64,000 bases of DNA from Lunularia cruciata (taxonomy: Eukaryota; Streptophyta; Marchantiopsida; Lunulariales; Lunulariaceae), in the NCBI GenBank assembly GCA_948567375.1, contig OX419756.1:13273001-13337000 (forward strand), given 5' to 3'. Every line of letters begins with the position of its first letter. Positions within the stretch are counted from its first letter, which is position 1. The notes under the pieces are model-generated. The model did not search any database. It was not told the origin of the DNA and was given only the letters and a program-made list of their open reading frames with translations. Positions 33,731 through 46,189 of the stretch are shown here, one piece after another. The translations under genes and the position numbers were made by a program.

Positions 33731-36700
33731 CTATGTTGGATATAGTGCAAGCATACAATCAACTTTGTATTGAATCAATTGTGCAAGTATACAATCAACT
33801 TTGTATTCTTCATGATTATTAATAGAGAGAGATATCTGAGGAGGAGGTTGTGTAGGAGTAGAAAAAGAACATGGATTAGAAATAAGGGGTTTTAACTTTG
33901 AGATATGAGAGACATGATGGATCTTCATGTCACTAGGAAGTGCAAGTTTGTAGGCAACAAGAGAATTGATCTGAATAATATCAAAGGGACCTACACAATT
34001 TTTTAATGTTCCAAGGATAGGAGAACCCCCAAGAGAAAACCCAAAAGAAGAAACACAAGGTTTCACACTCAAAACTCCGATGTCCTAAAGGAGCACCTTG
34101 TCTTTATTATAACAAAGAGTATTCCCTCAAAGGAAGCTCCACCCTTGGATCAGAAATATGGATTGGTGACAGGTCAACAAGGTCTATGCTTAGATTAGTT
34201 GCATGCATGGGTGACATGTTGGTTCTGGTCATATCTGGTTGGTTAAACAAGCTTTGACCAAAGGAATCTTTAGAGAATCTTATTGTAGGAATCTCCAAAT
34301 TGCATGCGTGAGGTACCATTGGAAAGCTACCAATAGGACAAATAGGGCAAAAGGAAGGTGAACTTTTTTTCCCATGGAGGATTTTGCACATTTTTGAGGT
34401 CTAATTAATCTATTTAGGCCTTCAAGATTTGCTTTGATGTTTTTAGGCTCTTGCCTTATTAGTAGAAGTACTCTTTTGGTGATATCTCTATCTGATCTAC
34501 TTAGTCCGCATAAATAACATCCTTCCAAATGTTACAAAGCCAATTTGTCTAGCTATTAGTATTACAAATTCGGAGTAAATTAATGAACTTGAGTGTCAAG
34601 ATGGATAGGAAGGTCACTTGAAGAGAAAATAACCATATCTTTGATTTGAAAAGTGAGATCATGATAATGGCTATCAATATATTGCTTTTACTAATTTTGA
34701 GTAACAATAAGATGAGATTTGACTTGGTATGAGGATACATATAGCATGGACAATATTGTGGAAGCATGAGTGACATGAGATGGTGGAGCAAGAACAGAAT
34801 CTAAAATAAGTGAATCTTGCATATAATTAAGGAAGAAGGGAAAGAAGCAATAACTTGCCTACTTAGAATTATTATAGGTAAACTTGGCAAACCATAAGAT
34901 CCCAATTAGTGTGGCAAATATTGATAAAGGCAAGTAGGGTATATTACAAAATGTGATTTTCTTATTTTATTTTCTCATCAATTGGAAGATGATTGGATAT
35001 AAACAAGGCAAGCTTAGTTTGAAAAATGCTTGCTAAAATTTACCAATGAATGGAGAATCATCATCAAAGCTGAGAACTATTGGCATCTTATGGTGTTTGA
35101 AGACTATATTGAAATGTTATCTAGTAAAGACTATATATCCAAGTGAATTGCTTGCTAAGCTTATAGAAAAACACCACAATTGCTATATGACATTGATCTA
35201 TCTTTAGCAAGGATGTAATGAGATCTAGATTTATATTTTCTCATTGGATTGATTGAATTGGGAGTGGTTAGAGTAGTCTACTTGGTTTTTGGTTGATGGC
35301 CTTGTTATATTGGTAGCTCTCACAAGATTGGACAAACCTTTGAACCTCTTGTGCCATGTTGGGCCAACACGATTGATGTTGTAAGGTACTCAAGGTCTTG
35401 TGCACGTCCATGTGAGTAGCGATTGTTAAGTCATGTGCCTCTTGAAGTTGCACAATTGGAGATCTCCCATAGTTTGGATGTAGATATGGTTTTTTGGCAA
35501 AATGGAAAGTCATCTTTGAGTGAAAAAGTGTTGTAATCCTTGTCATGTATTGCAATATGACTTTACACAAGATGACAAAAAGGGTCCTTTGGCAAAGCAA
35601 TCTTGAACTATGTTTGGACCTTTGAATCAATACATATCATGGTGATGGACATTGCTGCAAGAGATTCAAAAGAAATCTTCAAATCAAATCATTGTGATAG
35701 AGTATTAGGAATGATATGGGACTTTCTTGGTTTGTGCTTTATATCAAATAATTGTAGTTATTCTCCCCATTGATGATACCAAATCTTCATGTGACCCAAA
35801 TTTAAAGTCTATAATAAGAGTCTATGATAAGTATGCATTATCTCTTCTTTATCCAAGAGAAAATACCACCATTTCCTTGTTGCATATACCATTGCAATTT
35901 ATTTTGATCTCAAGTTGAATAGTTCTTTTATGATATATTTTAATCATCAAGATACAAAGAAAATGAGATCCAATCTATATGAGAATTCATATTGCAACAT
36001 AGATACCATTGCTATGTTAGAAGTATCAAAATCAACCACACAAGGTAGTTAAGGATAATATGGTTAGAATATGGGTCATAAAGACACTATATCCCTAAGT
36101 TTATTGAATGCTTCTTTTGGCTTGGTGGTCCATTCAAAAATTGTGATCTTTCTCAAGAGATCAGTCAATGATACGGCCACATGAGTATGACATTAGATAA
36201 ACCATTGGTATAAAAGTGCCAATCCATTACATCCTAAAACTTTCATCGCATCTTAAAGAGTAGGCCAACTAATAATAGCCTTGATTTTTTGCTAACTTCC
36301 TTTTGCCAAAAAGCACACTTTGGTTATCTTGCAATAGATATTTTGTTGTTGTATTTATCTTAAGACCTTTTTTATGTGTATCTTATGCTCTTTCTTTATC
36401 TTATTGTAAATTAAAATATCATCCAAAAACACTTCCACTTATCAATCTAATAGCCTCTCTAACAAATGTATTTGGTCCATGAAAATTGCAAGAGCATTAG
36501 AGCTCAAAAGGTAAAGCTCTTTATTCAAAATGCCCATTCCTTGTACAAAGGATAGTCTTTTTTTTCTCTATCAATTTGAGTATGCCAATTAATCACTATG
36601 AAGATCAAAATTTGAGAAGTATCATGCTTTACTTAATTGATCTAACTAGTCATCAAATTTAGACAAAGGATATGGATTTTCACTCTTTGTTTACTGAGAC

Positions 36701-36900
36701 CATGCGAGTTAATATAAATCAAAGCACTACATATTTTTTTGGTAGCAATAGTACCAATGCTCTGCAAAGAGATGTACTATATTATATAAATTTTTCTCCA
36801 ATAACTTTGTCAATGTTATTCAAAGTTCTTCTAACTCCTTTTGTGAGAGCCAACAAATTGGTCTAATCATTAGCATACTACCTTGCAATAGCTTGGTCTT
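33731..36900 (-). mobile_element. Ty3/gypsy retrotransposon remnant 1 (RT, integrase)
   Basis: Read leftwards. Reverse transcriptase traces lie near 36680-36580 (NPYPLSKFDD, LDQLSKA, YFSNFDLHSD), with ALPFELQCSCNFHGPNTF downstream. The connection segment is at about 36170-36100 (LEKDHNF then MDHQAKRSI). The integrase zinc domain is at 35510-35300, with HDLTIATHMDVHKTL, CWPNMAQEVQRFVQSCESYQ and the expected His-His-Cys-Cys order. The integrase C-terminus at 34000-33880 contains GPFDII, VAYKLALPSDMKIHHVSHIS and KLKPLI. The order is the Ty3/gypsy one (RT before integrase). The copy is riddled with stops and interrupted by the dispersed repeat at 34034-34565. No gag was recognised. Confidence 0.75.
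34034..34565 (+). repeat. Second copy of the dispersed repeat seen at 285-1127
   Basis: Shares TTTCACACTCAA, CTCCACCCTTGGAT, GGGTGACATGTTGGT, CATGGGTGA-type or GCGTGAGGTACC blocks, and AGTAGAAGTACTCTTTTGG with the first copy, in order. It sits between the integrase core and the C-terminal tail of gypsy remnant 1, so it probably inserted there. It has one 3' unit where the other copy has three. Confidence 0.65.
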
Positions 36901-36912
36901 GAAAGGCATACC

Positions 36913-37127
36913 TCAATCAAAGTGTGAACACTTTGAAAGATCATCAAGAAACACATTTGTAAAATTTTGAACTACTTGAATAATTTCTACTTTTTGAGAC
37001 TTCTTATCTTCATTAGATTCTCAATCAAAGGGTGAACACTTTGAGAGATCATCTAGAAACACATTTGTAAACTTTTGAACTACTTGAATAATTTCTACTT
37101 TTGAGACTTCTTATCTTCATCAGATTC
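36913..37127. repeat. 108-bp tandem duplication
   Basis: Units start TCAATCAAAG at 36913 and 37021 and share AACACTTTGA, AACACATTTGTAAA and TTGAACTACTTGAATAATTT. A few substitutions and one T-run length change separate them. Confidence 0.85.
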
Positions 37128-38940
37128 TCCTTGTTCAATAAGCTTGATCTACATAGCAAAAATAGATATCTTCATCCAAAGCTTGTTTTATATCAACTAA
37201 TTGATAAAATTCTCATCTTGGGATTTATTATTCTTGAATATTCTACAAAAAGGTGCCAAATAACCTAATTGATAATCTTTACCTTATTTTACTTGAATTT
37301 ATTATCAGGCCTAATTAAATTAAAGCCTATGACATTTAAGCGAAGGAAGTTTTAGAATAATATTGCAATGTAGGAGAAATATTATAAATCTTATACACTT
37401 TAAATACTCATTCCAAATCTTGAATCAAATAGGATATGTGGAATAAAATGTAAAATAATTTTTACTATTTCAATCATGAATTTGCTACCTTATATAGATT
37501 TTTTAGATATATAAAATTATTTTGCTAATTGCATGGACATGGAATTCTCAAAACTCCTAATCAACCAAAATCTTACAATTGCAATCAAATATTATACCTT
37601 GCAAGTGAATAAAATTTGCATAGGATGAGCATTCAATCCCATTGGAACTAATTAGATTCTTTGTAAGTGGTTTGATATCTCTTATTAGGACTCCTTATTT
37701 CTTGAATCATTTTTCTCTTAGAAGTACATTTGAGCAATTTTCCAGGTTGGACATTTAGCAATTCGATGTTTAATTTGGCAAGAATAAAAGTAACCACCAT
37801 TTTGTTACAACCATTCTTGGTCTACCATGCCAAGTAGTCTCCATTGGATGGCATCAATTTCCATTGCTTCTTGCTCATTGTAGTGTCCCAATATTGACCA
37901 AAATGTAATATATTGTTAAATAACAAGTCATTCACACAAAGATATGGTTTGGAAATGACTAGACTTGAAGGGAAATGCCAAATTTGTAGTTATTTATTAT
38001 TATTTCTTAACTTCTTGGCTAGAAATCACTCCCACAAAGGTAGTGTTACAAGGAAGGCACACTATAAGAAATTAAAAATTAAAAAATCACATTCATAAAT
38101 AACCTATTCCAACTTAATTTTAGAAGGTGATGATTTTGTCCTACACAAAGAGTCTACTTCACTACAACTACTCCTACTCCAAAATGATTCATGTTCTACC
38201 CTTCCTAGAAGGCACATCTTCTCTTAAGGATCTTCACACTAGCAAATATTCTTCATCTTTGGGTTAGCTAAGTACTATCAACACTACAAGTCACTTAAAC
38301 CTTGTCAAGGCATTGTTGCAAGATAACTATACCAAGGATCATATAAAAAAGGTCCCAAAGACTAAAGGTAAAAAACAAAAGGCTCTTGGTACTCTCACTA
38401 CAAAGATTTATAAGAAAACACACTGCAAAGAACACACATGAGTACTTAGAATTATGCAAAAGCAACAAAGAGCTTTTGACTCTTTCACTTTTATTTGTCT
38501 TTGTTTGATTAAATGATTATTTATATGGAATGGCTGTCTTAAGTAGCAAAAGACTCTTCTGGCTATATGGAATCTAATGGTTAACAAGCTAAAACATGTA
38601 AAGACCTCTATCAAAATTGCAAGTGGAAAAATTTTCATCCAAGATTTCTTATACTCCTTATCTTGTACAACTCTTGAGTCTTATTGCTTACAATGATTAC
38701 ATACTTTGGAGGAAAATAATTCTTTTGCAAATAGGTTCCTACTTGCTATCTTCTTTGGGTCTACACTATAAATATCCTACTGCAAAGACTTTTAATTATT
38801 AAAGAACTATTTGTGCCCCTAGCTTTATGAAGGAGAAATCTTATTTTCTTCTTGTACTTTGCAATTTTCAAGATAATGATATCACAAGATTCACTTCATA
38901 TTTATGTGTTCCCTAAGATTTATAGCTAAGAAATCTATTC
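37128..38940. other. AT-rich stretch, nothing identified
   Basis: It is upstream of gypsy remnant 1 on its coding strand and should contain its 5' part, but I recognise neither gag nor an LTR. Confidence 0.35.
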
Positions 38941-38949
38941 TTGGGTCTT

Positions 38950-40250
38950 TCTATATCTTCTTGGCAAGGGTATGGGCTTGCAACTTTAGCTCATTGACTT
39001 TAGTCTATGTTATTTGTCCTTCAATTTCTTCTTTGGCAAGGGACACTAATTGGTCCCAAAGTTCTTCCAAATTCTTTTTATAACTACCTCTTTTGGAGTA
39101 TTATATGTCCATGCAGTTTGGCAATGACAGTTTCCATCATCTTGACCTTGATTGTTGCTTGCTCTTTGTGTTCCTTTTGCATCTCTACTTGCAAGGACTT
39201 TATCTTGAGTCTGGTTTTCTTTTTTTATTCCTCCATCATGGACTCCAAGGTGATGTACTTACCTTGTTTAGCTCCCACTTGCTTAAGTTGAAGGACTTCT
39301 TTGCTTTGATCCTACAAATCTCCATCCAACCACTTTTATTGGACATTACCTACTATCCAAAGAGTGCTCCATTCTTCTTGTAATCTTTGGATCTATCCAC
39401 TTTGAGTTTTCTTCATATCCTCCAACAAAGTCTTCTCTCTTATTAGTTCTTCTACTTATTACACCAAGTTGCCATTCCTCCTACATTTCTCCTTCTATAG
39501 ATTTGTGTTTCTTTTTTATCTTGTCTTCCAAAGATCACTCATTGCCTTCATGGCATACTCATTCATATGTATTGTTATTACAAGTGAAGTTTGATCTGCA
39601 ATCTCTAGCTAGTACTACCTATATAGTGGAAGGACTCCTTGCAAATATCTAAGCAAAGGACCCAAGGATTTTACCACAAAGTCCACTCCATCAAATGCAT
39701 ATCTCATTTTTCCTTTGGTCACTACTTCTTTACCTTCATGGAAAACTCCTTTGGTGACTTCTTATTCTTGGCTGTCTAATTACTCGTCTTTGGCCCTCCT
39801 CCTAGTGTATCTTGTACTTCCAACTTTGAAGGCAAACCAAGGTGCATTGGGATCACATGCTCTTCATTCCAAAATCTTCTTGATCTTTGGCTTGTTGACT
39901 CTCCTTAGCTTGATAATCAGTCCTGGGCAAAGCAGACTTTGCATCCTCTTGAACATGCTCTCTTTCTAATTTAGTCTCTATTTCCTATAGGGTCAACTCT
40001 TCTTCTTCATCTTCTTTGTCTTCTTCTTCCATTTCATCTTCATTCAAAGAAATTTCTTTTGCTTGAAGGTTCTCCCAAGCATTTTTCATTGCTTGGTTAA
40101 TCTTGGCAACAATTGATTGTTTCTAATCTACAAGATCAGGTACTCATTTACCTCCACATAGGTGTAGGTGGTAGCAAACTTTGTGTTGGCTTCCCAAATT
40201 GCTTTGTAATCCACTTCCCTTCAAGTTGGATGCCAAATAGAGCCAAGTAA
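38950..40250 (-). pseudogene. Decayed coiled-coil reading frame, unidentified
   Basis: On the minus strand, pieces such as KTRLKIKSLQVEMQKEHKEQ (about 39200) and an acidic EDEMEEEDKEDEEE run (about 40000-40045) suggest a charged, helical protein. Near 40150-40240 is ANTKFATTYTYVEVNEYL. Stops are frequent. It may be a gag-like or accessory protein of a retroelement. I do not recognise the family. Confidence 0.3.
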
Positions 40251-41500
40251 GTCACTCTTTTGTCTTCTTCCAGATTCCTAAAGATTGCCTATACTTGCAA
40301 GAAGAAGATCTATGTGCAATTAAGTAATGCTCCTTGGTAAACATGTTCAAAGAATATTGATTGATTGATAGTGAATTAGGTTATGTGCTTAGGGCAATTT
40401 CACAAGGAAAGAAAAAACCACTCTACATGCAAGATCCTTGTAATGAGTACCTCCTATCGATTACTAGTTGACCTTTCCTTTGTTGAGGGACTTTGCAATC
40501 TTTGTATTCATCTCTTTGCCCACTTTTCTTAACTTTGTATCAAAGGTGAGTCTATGAGCAATACATCATCCATTCATAGTACTATTCTCATGTGTTCCTC
40601 AGACCATGCACTCAAATGCACAGACCCCAAATCTTTCCGTACTCCTTTGGCTTCTTACTTCTCATCTCTTTTATAATGGCAAGGAAACTAAAGTCCTAAT
40701 TCTATAGTCAAAAGGATAAGTGCAATCTTTGTAAAATTTCACTCTAGACAAGCATATCCCACTTGTCTAATGTTGGTTAGCAAAGGATCAAAGTAGGGTC
40801 CTATGCATTTCTCTTGCTCTCCACATCTTTTGTGGATCACAAAGGTCATTCACCAAAGACTCTTCAAAAACTTAACTAAGGCTTAACTTGGAAGGATCTA
40901 AAGTTTAAGCACTACTTTTCTCTTTGCTCTACTTTTAACTTGTAGGGAGTATTTGATAGAAAGTGGAAATGCCCAACCCTTTGTAGTTTTATAGCAAAGG
41001 ATCTTTGTCCAATGGTCTTAAGTGGATGCATGGTCACTATCTACACATGAGAACTCTTTGGTGGCACTAATGGTCCTGGGCAACTATTCTTTGCTTAGGT
41101 GGTGAGAGAATTTGAAATGTTGTATGGTCTTTTGCTGTAAATTCTTTAGGCAAAAAATCTTTACATCCTTCTTCTTTGGTTCATGCCATTCTTTGTACTT
41201 GGGAGTTCCTCATCCCTCTTCTTTGTAGGTTGGTTCTTTGTATCTTAACATATATGAAGATAGATCCAAAGAATGCCAAAAAATTGAGTTTCTTCCTTTA
41301 ACCATGAGAAATTATATCCTTAAATTTACAAAAAAAAAGAAAAAGAAAGAAAATTACAAATTTTGTAAAATAGTGAGCACTATATACACCTCTCCTCAAA
41401 TGTAAGCATCCATGCAAACACCATGACTATTCTCCTCTCTGGATCTAAACATAATTTATTTGGATTTGCCAACAATTCACTAAGGGAGCAAAGGGGTTCC
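40251..41500. other. AT-rich stretch, nothing identified
   Basis: Contains an A-rich (AAAG)-like tract near 41330-41352. No gene recognised. Confidence 0.4.
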
Positions 41501-41519
41501 TTTAAGATAAGCTAACTAG

Positions 41520-44160
41520 AGAAACTTATTATCATACATATGGACCATTTTATTTGGTCTCATCTATCTTAAATGTAACTTTCTTGGAAAGATCATATGA
41601 TGTATGTTATACAACAATCCCAAGTCTCCTTCCTTCAGAACAACTTGTTTAATCTTTCTATCATATTGGTCTTTCCATTTCTATTGGATTCTCTTTGTAT
41701 GCTCATAGTAATCATCCTCTTCCCTTCAAGGAACATCAGTTTTAACATCCAAAGGTGACTCTCTTATTTAGATAGGCATTTTTCAGAAAGGATCATGTAC
41801 AAAGAAACCTCAAACTCAACTAGTAAACTTAGGTGAAGTCTACTTGTCAAGAAGCACAATGTCTACTTCATAATGATCTTCTCAATAGTGCAATAAGCTC
41901 ATAAAGCAATTTGCAACTTAGTATCTCAATCATAAGCATAATTTACAATGACCTTATTCAAAATTTCACACAAAAATCCATTAGATTTCTTTGTTAGACC
42001 ATTGCCTTTGGATTGTAGGGAGTAGTTATCTGATGCTTGATCTAGAAATAATTGGTAAGAGATTCAACTAAGGTATTCATGAAATGTATCATGTTATCAC
42101 AAACCAATTCTAAGAGATAGTTGGAATTAAAAATAATGTTGCAAAAAGAAGAAGAACCCAACTATAGTTTCAACATCATTCCTTTGAGTAGCTTTGGCTT
42201 TGATCATCTTTGTGACATAATTTGTATAAAAAAAATATACTTCTTTTGAGTAATCCTTGTAGTGGGCTGAATTGGCCCTAAAATATCTATCTCCTATTTT
42301 TGAACAAAGCTAAATATAAAATTGGCCTCAAAGGCCATTGAGTAGTAGGAATGGACATATGATCATGTGGCATGCATCCTATCTCTTGATGTATTTATAC
42401 ACATCATTATATATTGTTGGCCACCAATAACCAATTGCTAAAATCTTCTTCACTATGTTCTTTAGAGCATAATGGCCTCTTAAAGATTCAACATGTAAGA
42501 ATTGTATCACTCTTCCTACTTCATATGATTCCCAACATTGTCAAAGAACTTCATCTTCTCCCATCTTGAAAGTGATGTTGCTCTTTTATAGACTACTCTT
42601 ATGAAGAAAGAAAAATCTCTACTCTAGATCCATTCTTTCTATACATTATAGGGTATGAAGATACATGTACTCTGACAAATAATGAGTCCTCCTTGAGATT
42701 CAAGTGAGACAATTCTTTCTCTAGAATGTCATCATTTAGACCTTAGGCTTGGTCTTTGGTTCTTACTCTGAAAAGGAAATCTGCACTTGCATGATGAGCT
42801 CACTTCCTTACCTAGATAGTGTAGGTGAACTCATGTAGAAGAAGGATCCATCTTGCAACTCTCCCAAACAAATTTATCTTCTTCACCAAGTGTTGTAATG
42901 TATAATGGTCTACATAGACAAATTTTTATCCTAACAAATGGTGATGTAGGCATACACCATTCTTAAGGCTTCCCTCTTTGCAGTTGAATACTTCTTCTCA
43001 ACACTAGGAAATTGCATATTGGCATCCTTCTTGTTGTCATTCTTTGACTAAGTATTACTCCTACTACCACCAAAGAAGTATTAAATATACATGAAACAAA
43101 CAATCCTAATTAGGTGCTTGCATGATTGCTGTCTTGGTCTTTAGTGCAACAAAGACCTCCTTGTGGTTCTTTTTCCATGAATAATCATTTAACTTCTTCA
43201 ATAAGGGGTGAGAAGTGCAACCAAGACTACATAGGTAGCAATGAATCTTTGGTAGTAGCCTACATGGGCTAAGAAAGTATGACATTCTTTGAGGTTCTTT
43301 GGGACTTCTAGTGCATAGATGATCTTAACCTTCTCCATTTCTACCTCAATCCCTCTTCTTGAACTTGATGTCCAAGTAGGATTCCTTCCATCATTGCAAA
43401 GATTTTTTTTGGATGGAAGAACAATCATGTAGCACACCATCACTCCAAAGTCTACCAAAGAAAGTAAAGATGTTCTTCCTTTTGGCCAAAGATACAAAAA
43501 TCATCCTAAATTTTTTTTACAAACTTCCTAAGTTAGTCCTTAAAGATAGTTGCAATCATTATTTGGAAAGTTGTAGATGCATTGACAAACCAAAGAGCAC
43601 CTTTAAATTCTTCCCATATTAAGATTGAAGTAAAAAGTTGCCATAAGCTTACTCTACCCAGAATTGCCACCATAGTTTGGCCCCTCTATCTTATTGGCTC
43701 AAAGCAAAGAAGATTTATAGTGTCAAAGTACCACTCACAATCAAATCCAAACTTCTCTTATACACTTGGTAAATTCTTGCTTTCAAATGGAAATCATTCT
43801 TGATCTTCTTCCTCTCAAAATGTTGGTCTCTCCATTTCCTACTATCCTTGACAATCACAATCTTTTTATTCCAAGAATCAAGTAAAATGCTATATTTATT
43901 ATTGACAATAATGATAACTTTGAGCATCATTGCAATGGTAACTAATCTACCGACCTACCTACTCATAATTATCTAATTCTCTTTGTAAGTTACCATTGAA
44001 AGGATCAATGGTTTATCATAAAATGTGAGTATATTTAGAAAATTTTGAGCAAAACGTGAAACAATGCTTTGGTGGCACATGGATACAAAATTTTCAATGG
44101 TTTGGTGGTCCATAGATTCCATCCATCCATCCGTCCATCCCACTTTTACTCTAATACCAA
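41520..44160 (-). mobile_element. Ty3/gypsy retrotransposon remnant 2 (RT-RNase H-integrase)
   Basis: Read leftwards from the primer-binding site at 44160. The RT/RNase H junction lies at 43350-43210 (ALEVPKNLKECHTFLAHVGY then YQRFIATY). RNase H pieces follow at about 43180-42780, including LLKKLNDYSW, TLQHLVKKINLFGRVARW and LLLHEFTYTI. The integrase zinc region is at about 42480-42380 (HYALKNIVKKILAIGYWWPT then DVYKYIK). An integrase core trace is at about 42230-42150 (YVTKMIKAKATQRNDVE). The GYWWPT form of the zinc region is typical of the Tat/Athila side of Ty3/gypsy, which is inference. Only about 650 bp separate the primer site from the RT end, so gag, protease and most of RT are deleted. 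Confidence 0.75.
44149..44160 (-). other. Retroelement primer-binding site (tRNA-Met type)
   Basis: The minus strand reads TTGGTATTAGAG immediately after the LTR end TCTTTTACA. This is one change from the usual TGGTATCAGAG primer site for initiator tRNA-Met and fixes the LTR boundary at 44161. Confidence 0.7.
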
Positions 44161-44525
44161 TGTAAAAGACCAAGGAGGGAAATAGGAGAATGGAGGATCA
44201 CATTGGAACTCTTAATTGAGAGAAACTCAAGATGCCTAGCTTGAGCTTGGACTTTGGTATTTATACATAACCTAGGTACAAAGCTCTCAAGAAGCTCCAT
44301 AGAAGATGCTTTTCTTGGAGTCTAAACTAAGACAGCTGTGAACTTGGCAAGCAAGCTAAGCTAAGCTAACCATTTACTTGGCATACAAGCTAAACTTACT
44401 TTCAACTTGACATACAAGCTACAAAATCCTTGGATGCTTCTAGAATATTGTTAAAATTTCCTAAATATATGCTATTTTTATGTCCTTTTAGCTTTATTTA
44501 GCTACTAGTAGCTCCATGTTATTAA
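44161..44525 (-). repeat. 5' LTR of gypsy remnant 2
   Basis: Shares the TATAAATACC box, AAGCTCAAGCTAGGCAT and the TCTTTTACA end with the LTR pieces at 1-157 and 33179-33540. It is bounded on its inner side by the primer-binding site. The outer end is taken where homology with the 33 kb copy fades (TAATAACATGG on the minus strand), so it may be a few bases longer. Confidence 0.7.
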
Positions 44526-46189
44526 AATAGACATGAAATTGCAGCAGGCACAGCCATTATGTGTAGGAATTTCCCTTATCATTTACCAAGTATACCTTAA
44601 GAAGACCTATATCAAATAGTTAAGCTAGTTTTTACTTTGTTTTTTCTCCTTTGTTTGGTAAGGGGTTCTAGTTTTTCCTTGGCTTTTAGCCCTTTTATGT
44701 GGACCTTGTGTTTTTTTTCTCCTTTTAATACTTTTGGTGCACTTCTATTCATTATTCTCTTTTCCTTTGGGGTATTTTTTTGGCCTTTGTCTAGCTTTAA
44801 AGTTCTATACACTAAAAAGTACAATGTATAGGATAAGAAAAAAGGATGAGAAGACACCTATGGTGCTCCTATTTTTTCAAAATTTTCTTTTGTTGATCAT
44901 ATTAGGCTTAAGTGTTAGAGAAGCACTAAGTATGATGTAGTTACTTGGAGAGTGAGATGTATGTACTTGGAGAATGATGTAGTTACTTGGAGCCTCAAAG
45001 AGAGAGGTACTTGTAGGAGTGTGTCAAGAAGCAAAGATGATGTGGTACTCAAAGTGATGTAAGATAATCTCAAGTGTTGACATCTAGGATGAGAAATGCT
45101 TGGAAAGGTGTAGGATGACCTTGAGTAATTGGCAAACAAGAAGCACTCAAAGTGATGTAAGATGACCCCAAGTGCTTGAGGATGGAATAACAATCAGAGT
45201 TCTATGGAAGCATTTGGAGTACTTGCAGGAAATTCAATACTCAAAGTGCCAACAGGTGAGGCATACAAGCCCAAGTGCTGCTGCAATTTGAACTTAAGTG
45301 CCACTACAATTTGAACATGCCGCCAGAGGCACTTGCTACCAAGGGTTGTTTCATTCATGATAACCATTAGCACTTGGTGGGCAAGTGTGGTGTGGGGGAG
45401 AGTGATTGGAGGAGAATCTTTGGCATGTGAGAGAGACTCCTCACCAAGAACAACATGCAAAGGCCTTTGCTTTCATAATAGCGAGTTCATACCTAACTAT
45501 TGGAGTGTTGAAGAATCACCAAGAATTTGGAATACAAATTTAAGTGTATAGCTAGCAAATAAACTTTTTGTGGAATCCTCTATTTGCTTAGCTGATTGAG
45601 TACTATCTTGCAATTTGTTGCAAAGAAGTGAGATACTCAAAGTTGTCTTGAGAGTGGCAATTAGCATGGTTTTGGGTACTTGGAATGAAGTGAGGTACTT
45701 GATGCAATGTCTTAGACAAGTCTTAGCACTTGTACGTATGTAGAAGCAATGATAGTCACCCCAAAAGCTTATAAGAAGGCACTTGAGGCCATCCTTAGAT
45801 CCCATGCTATCAACAAATAGGCAATGCATTATAGAATGGATGTGATTAGGAGCAAGCATATGGGATTCTTGCTCTAGAATTAAGAGTTGACAAACTTCCA
45901 CATGATCCATGAGATGAGGCAAAAATGAGAGAAAATTTCATGGGGAATGAGAGGCAACTCAATAAATTAGATGAGAGATCATTGGAGAATGGTACTCAGC
46001 CCGGATGTTGTAGTTGCAAGGGCAATGACAATAGATAGTAAGTTTGCAGACAAAGAACTTAAACCAAAATAAAGAGCCATTTCAATAGTAAATTTTCAAA
46101 GACTAATGGGTGGAGTGTGGCCAATTACAAGGATCTTGCACAAAGAGCTATTGAAGAAGCACTTATGAAAATTTTCAAACATAAATGAA
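44526..46189. other. Degenerate short repeats, no gene
   Basis: Around 44938-45200 the phrase TACTTGGAG and the block CAAAGTGATGTAAGAT recur several times with irregular spacing. The minus-strand frames here repeat these and are not convincing genes. Confidence 0.4.
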
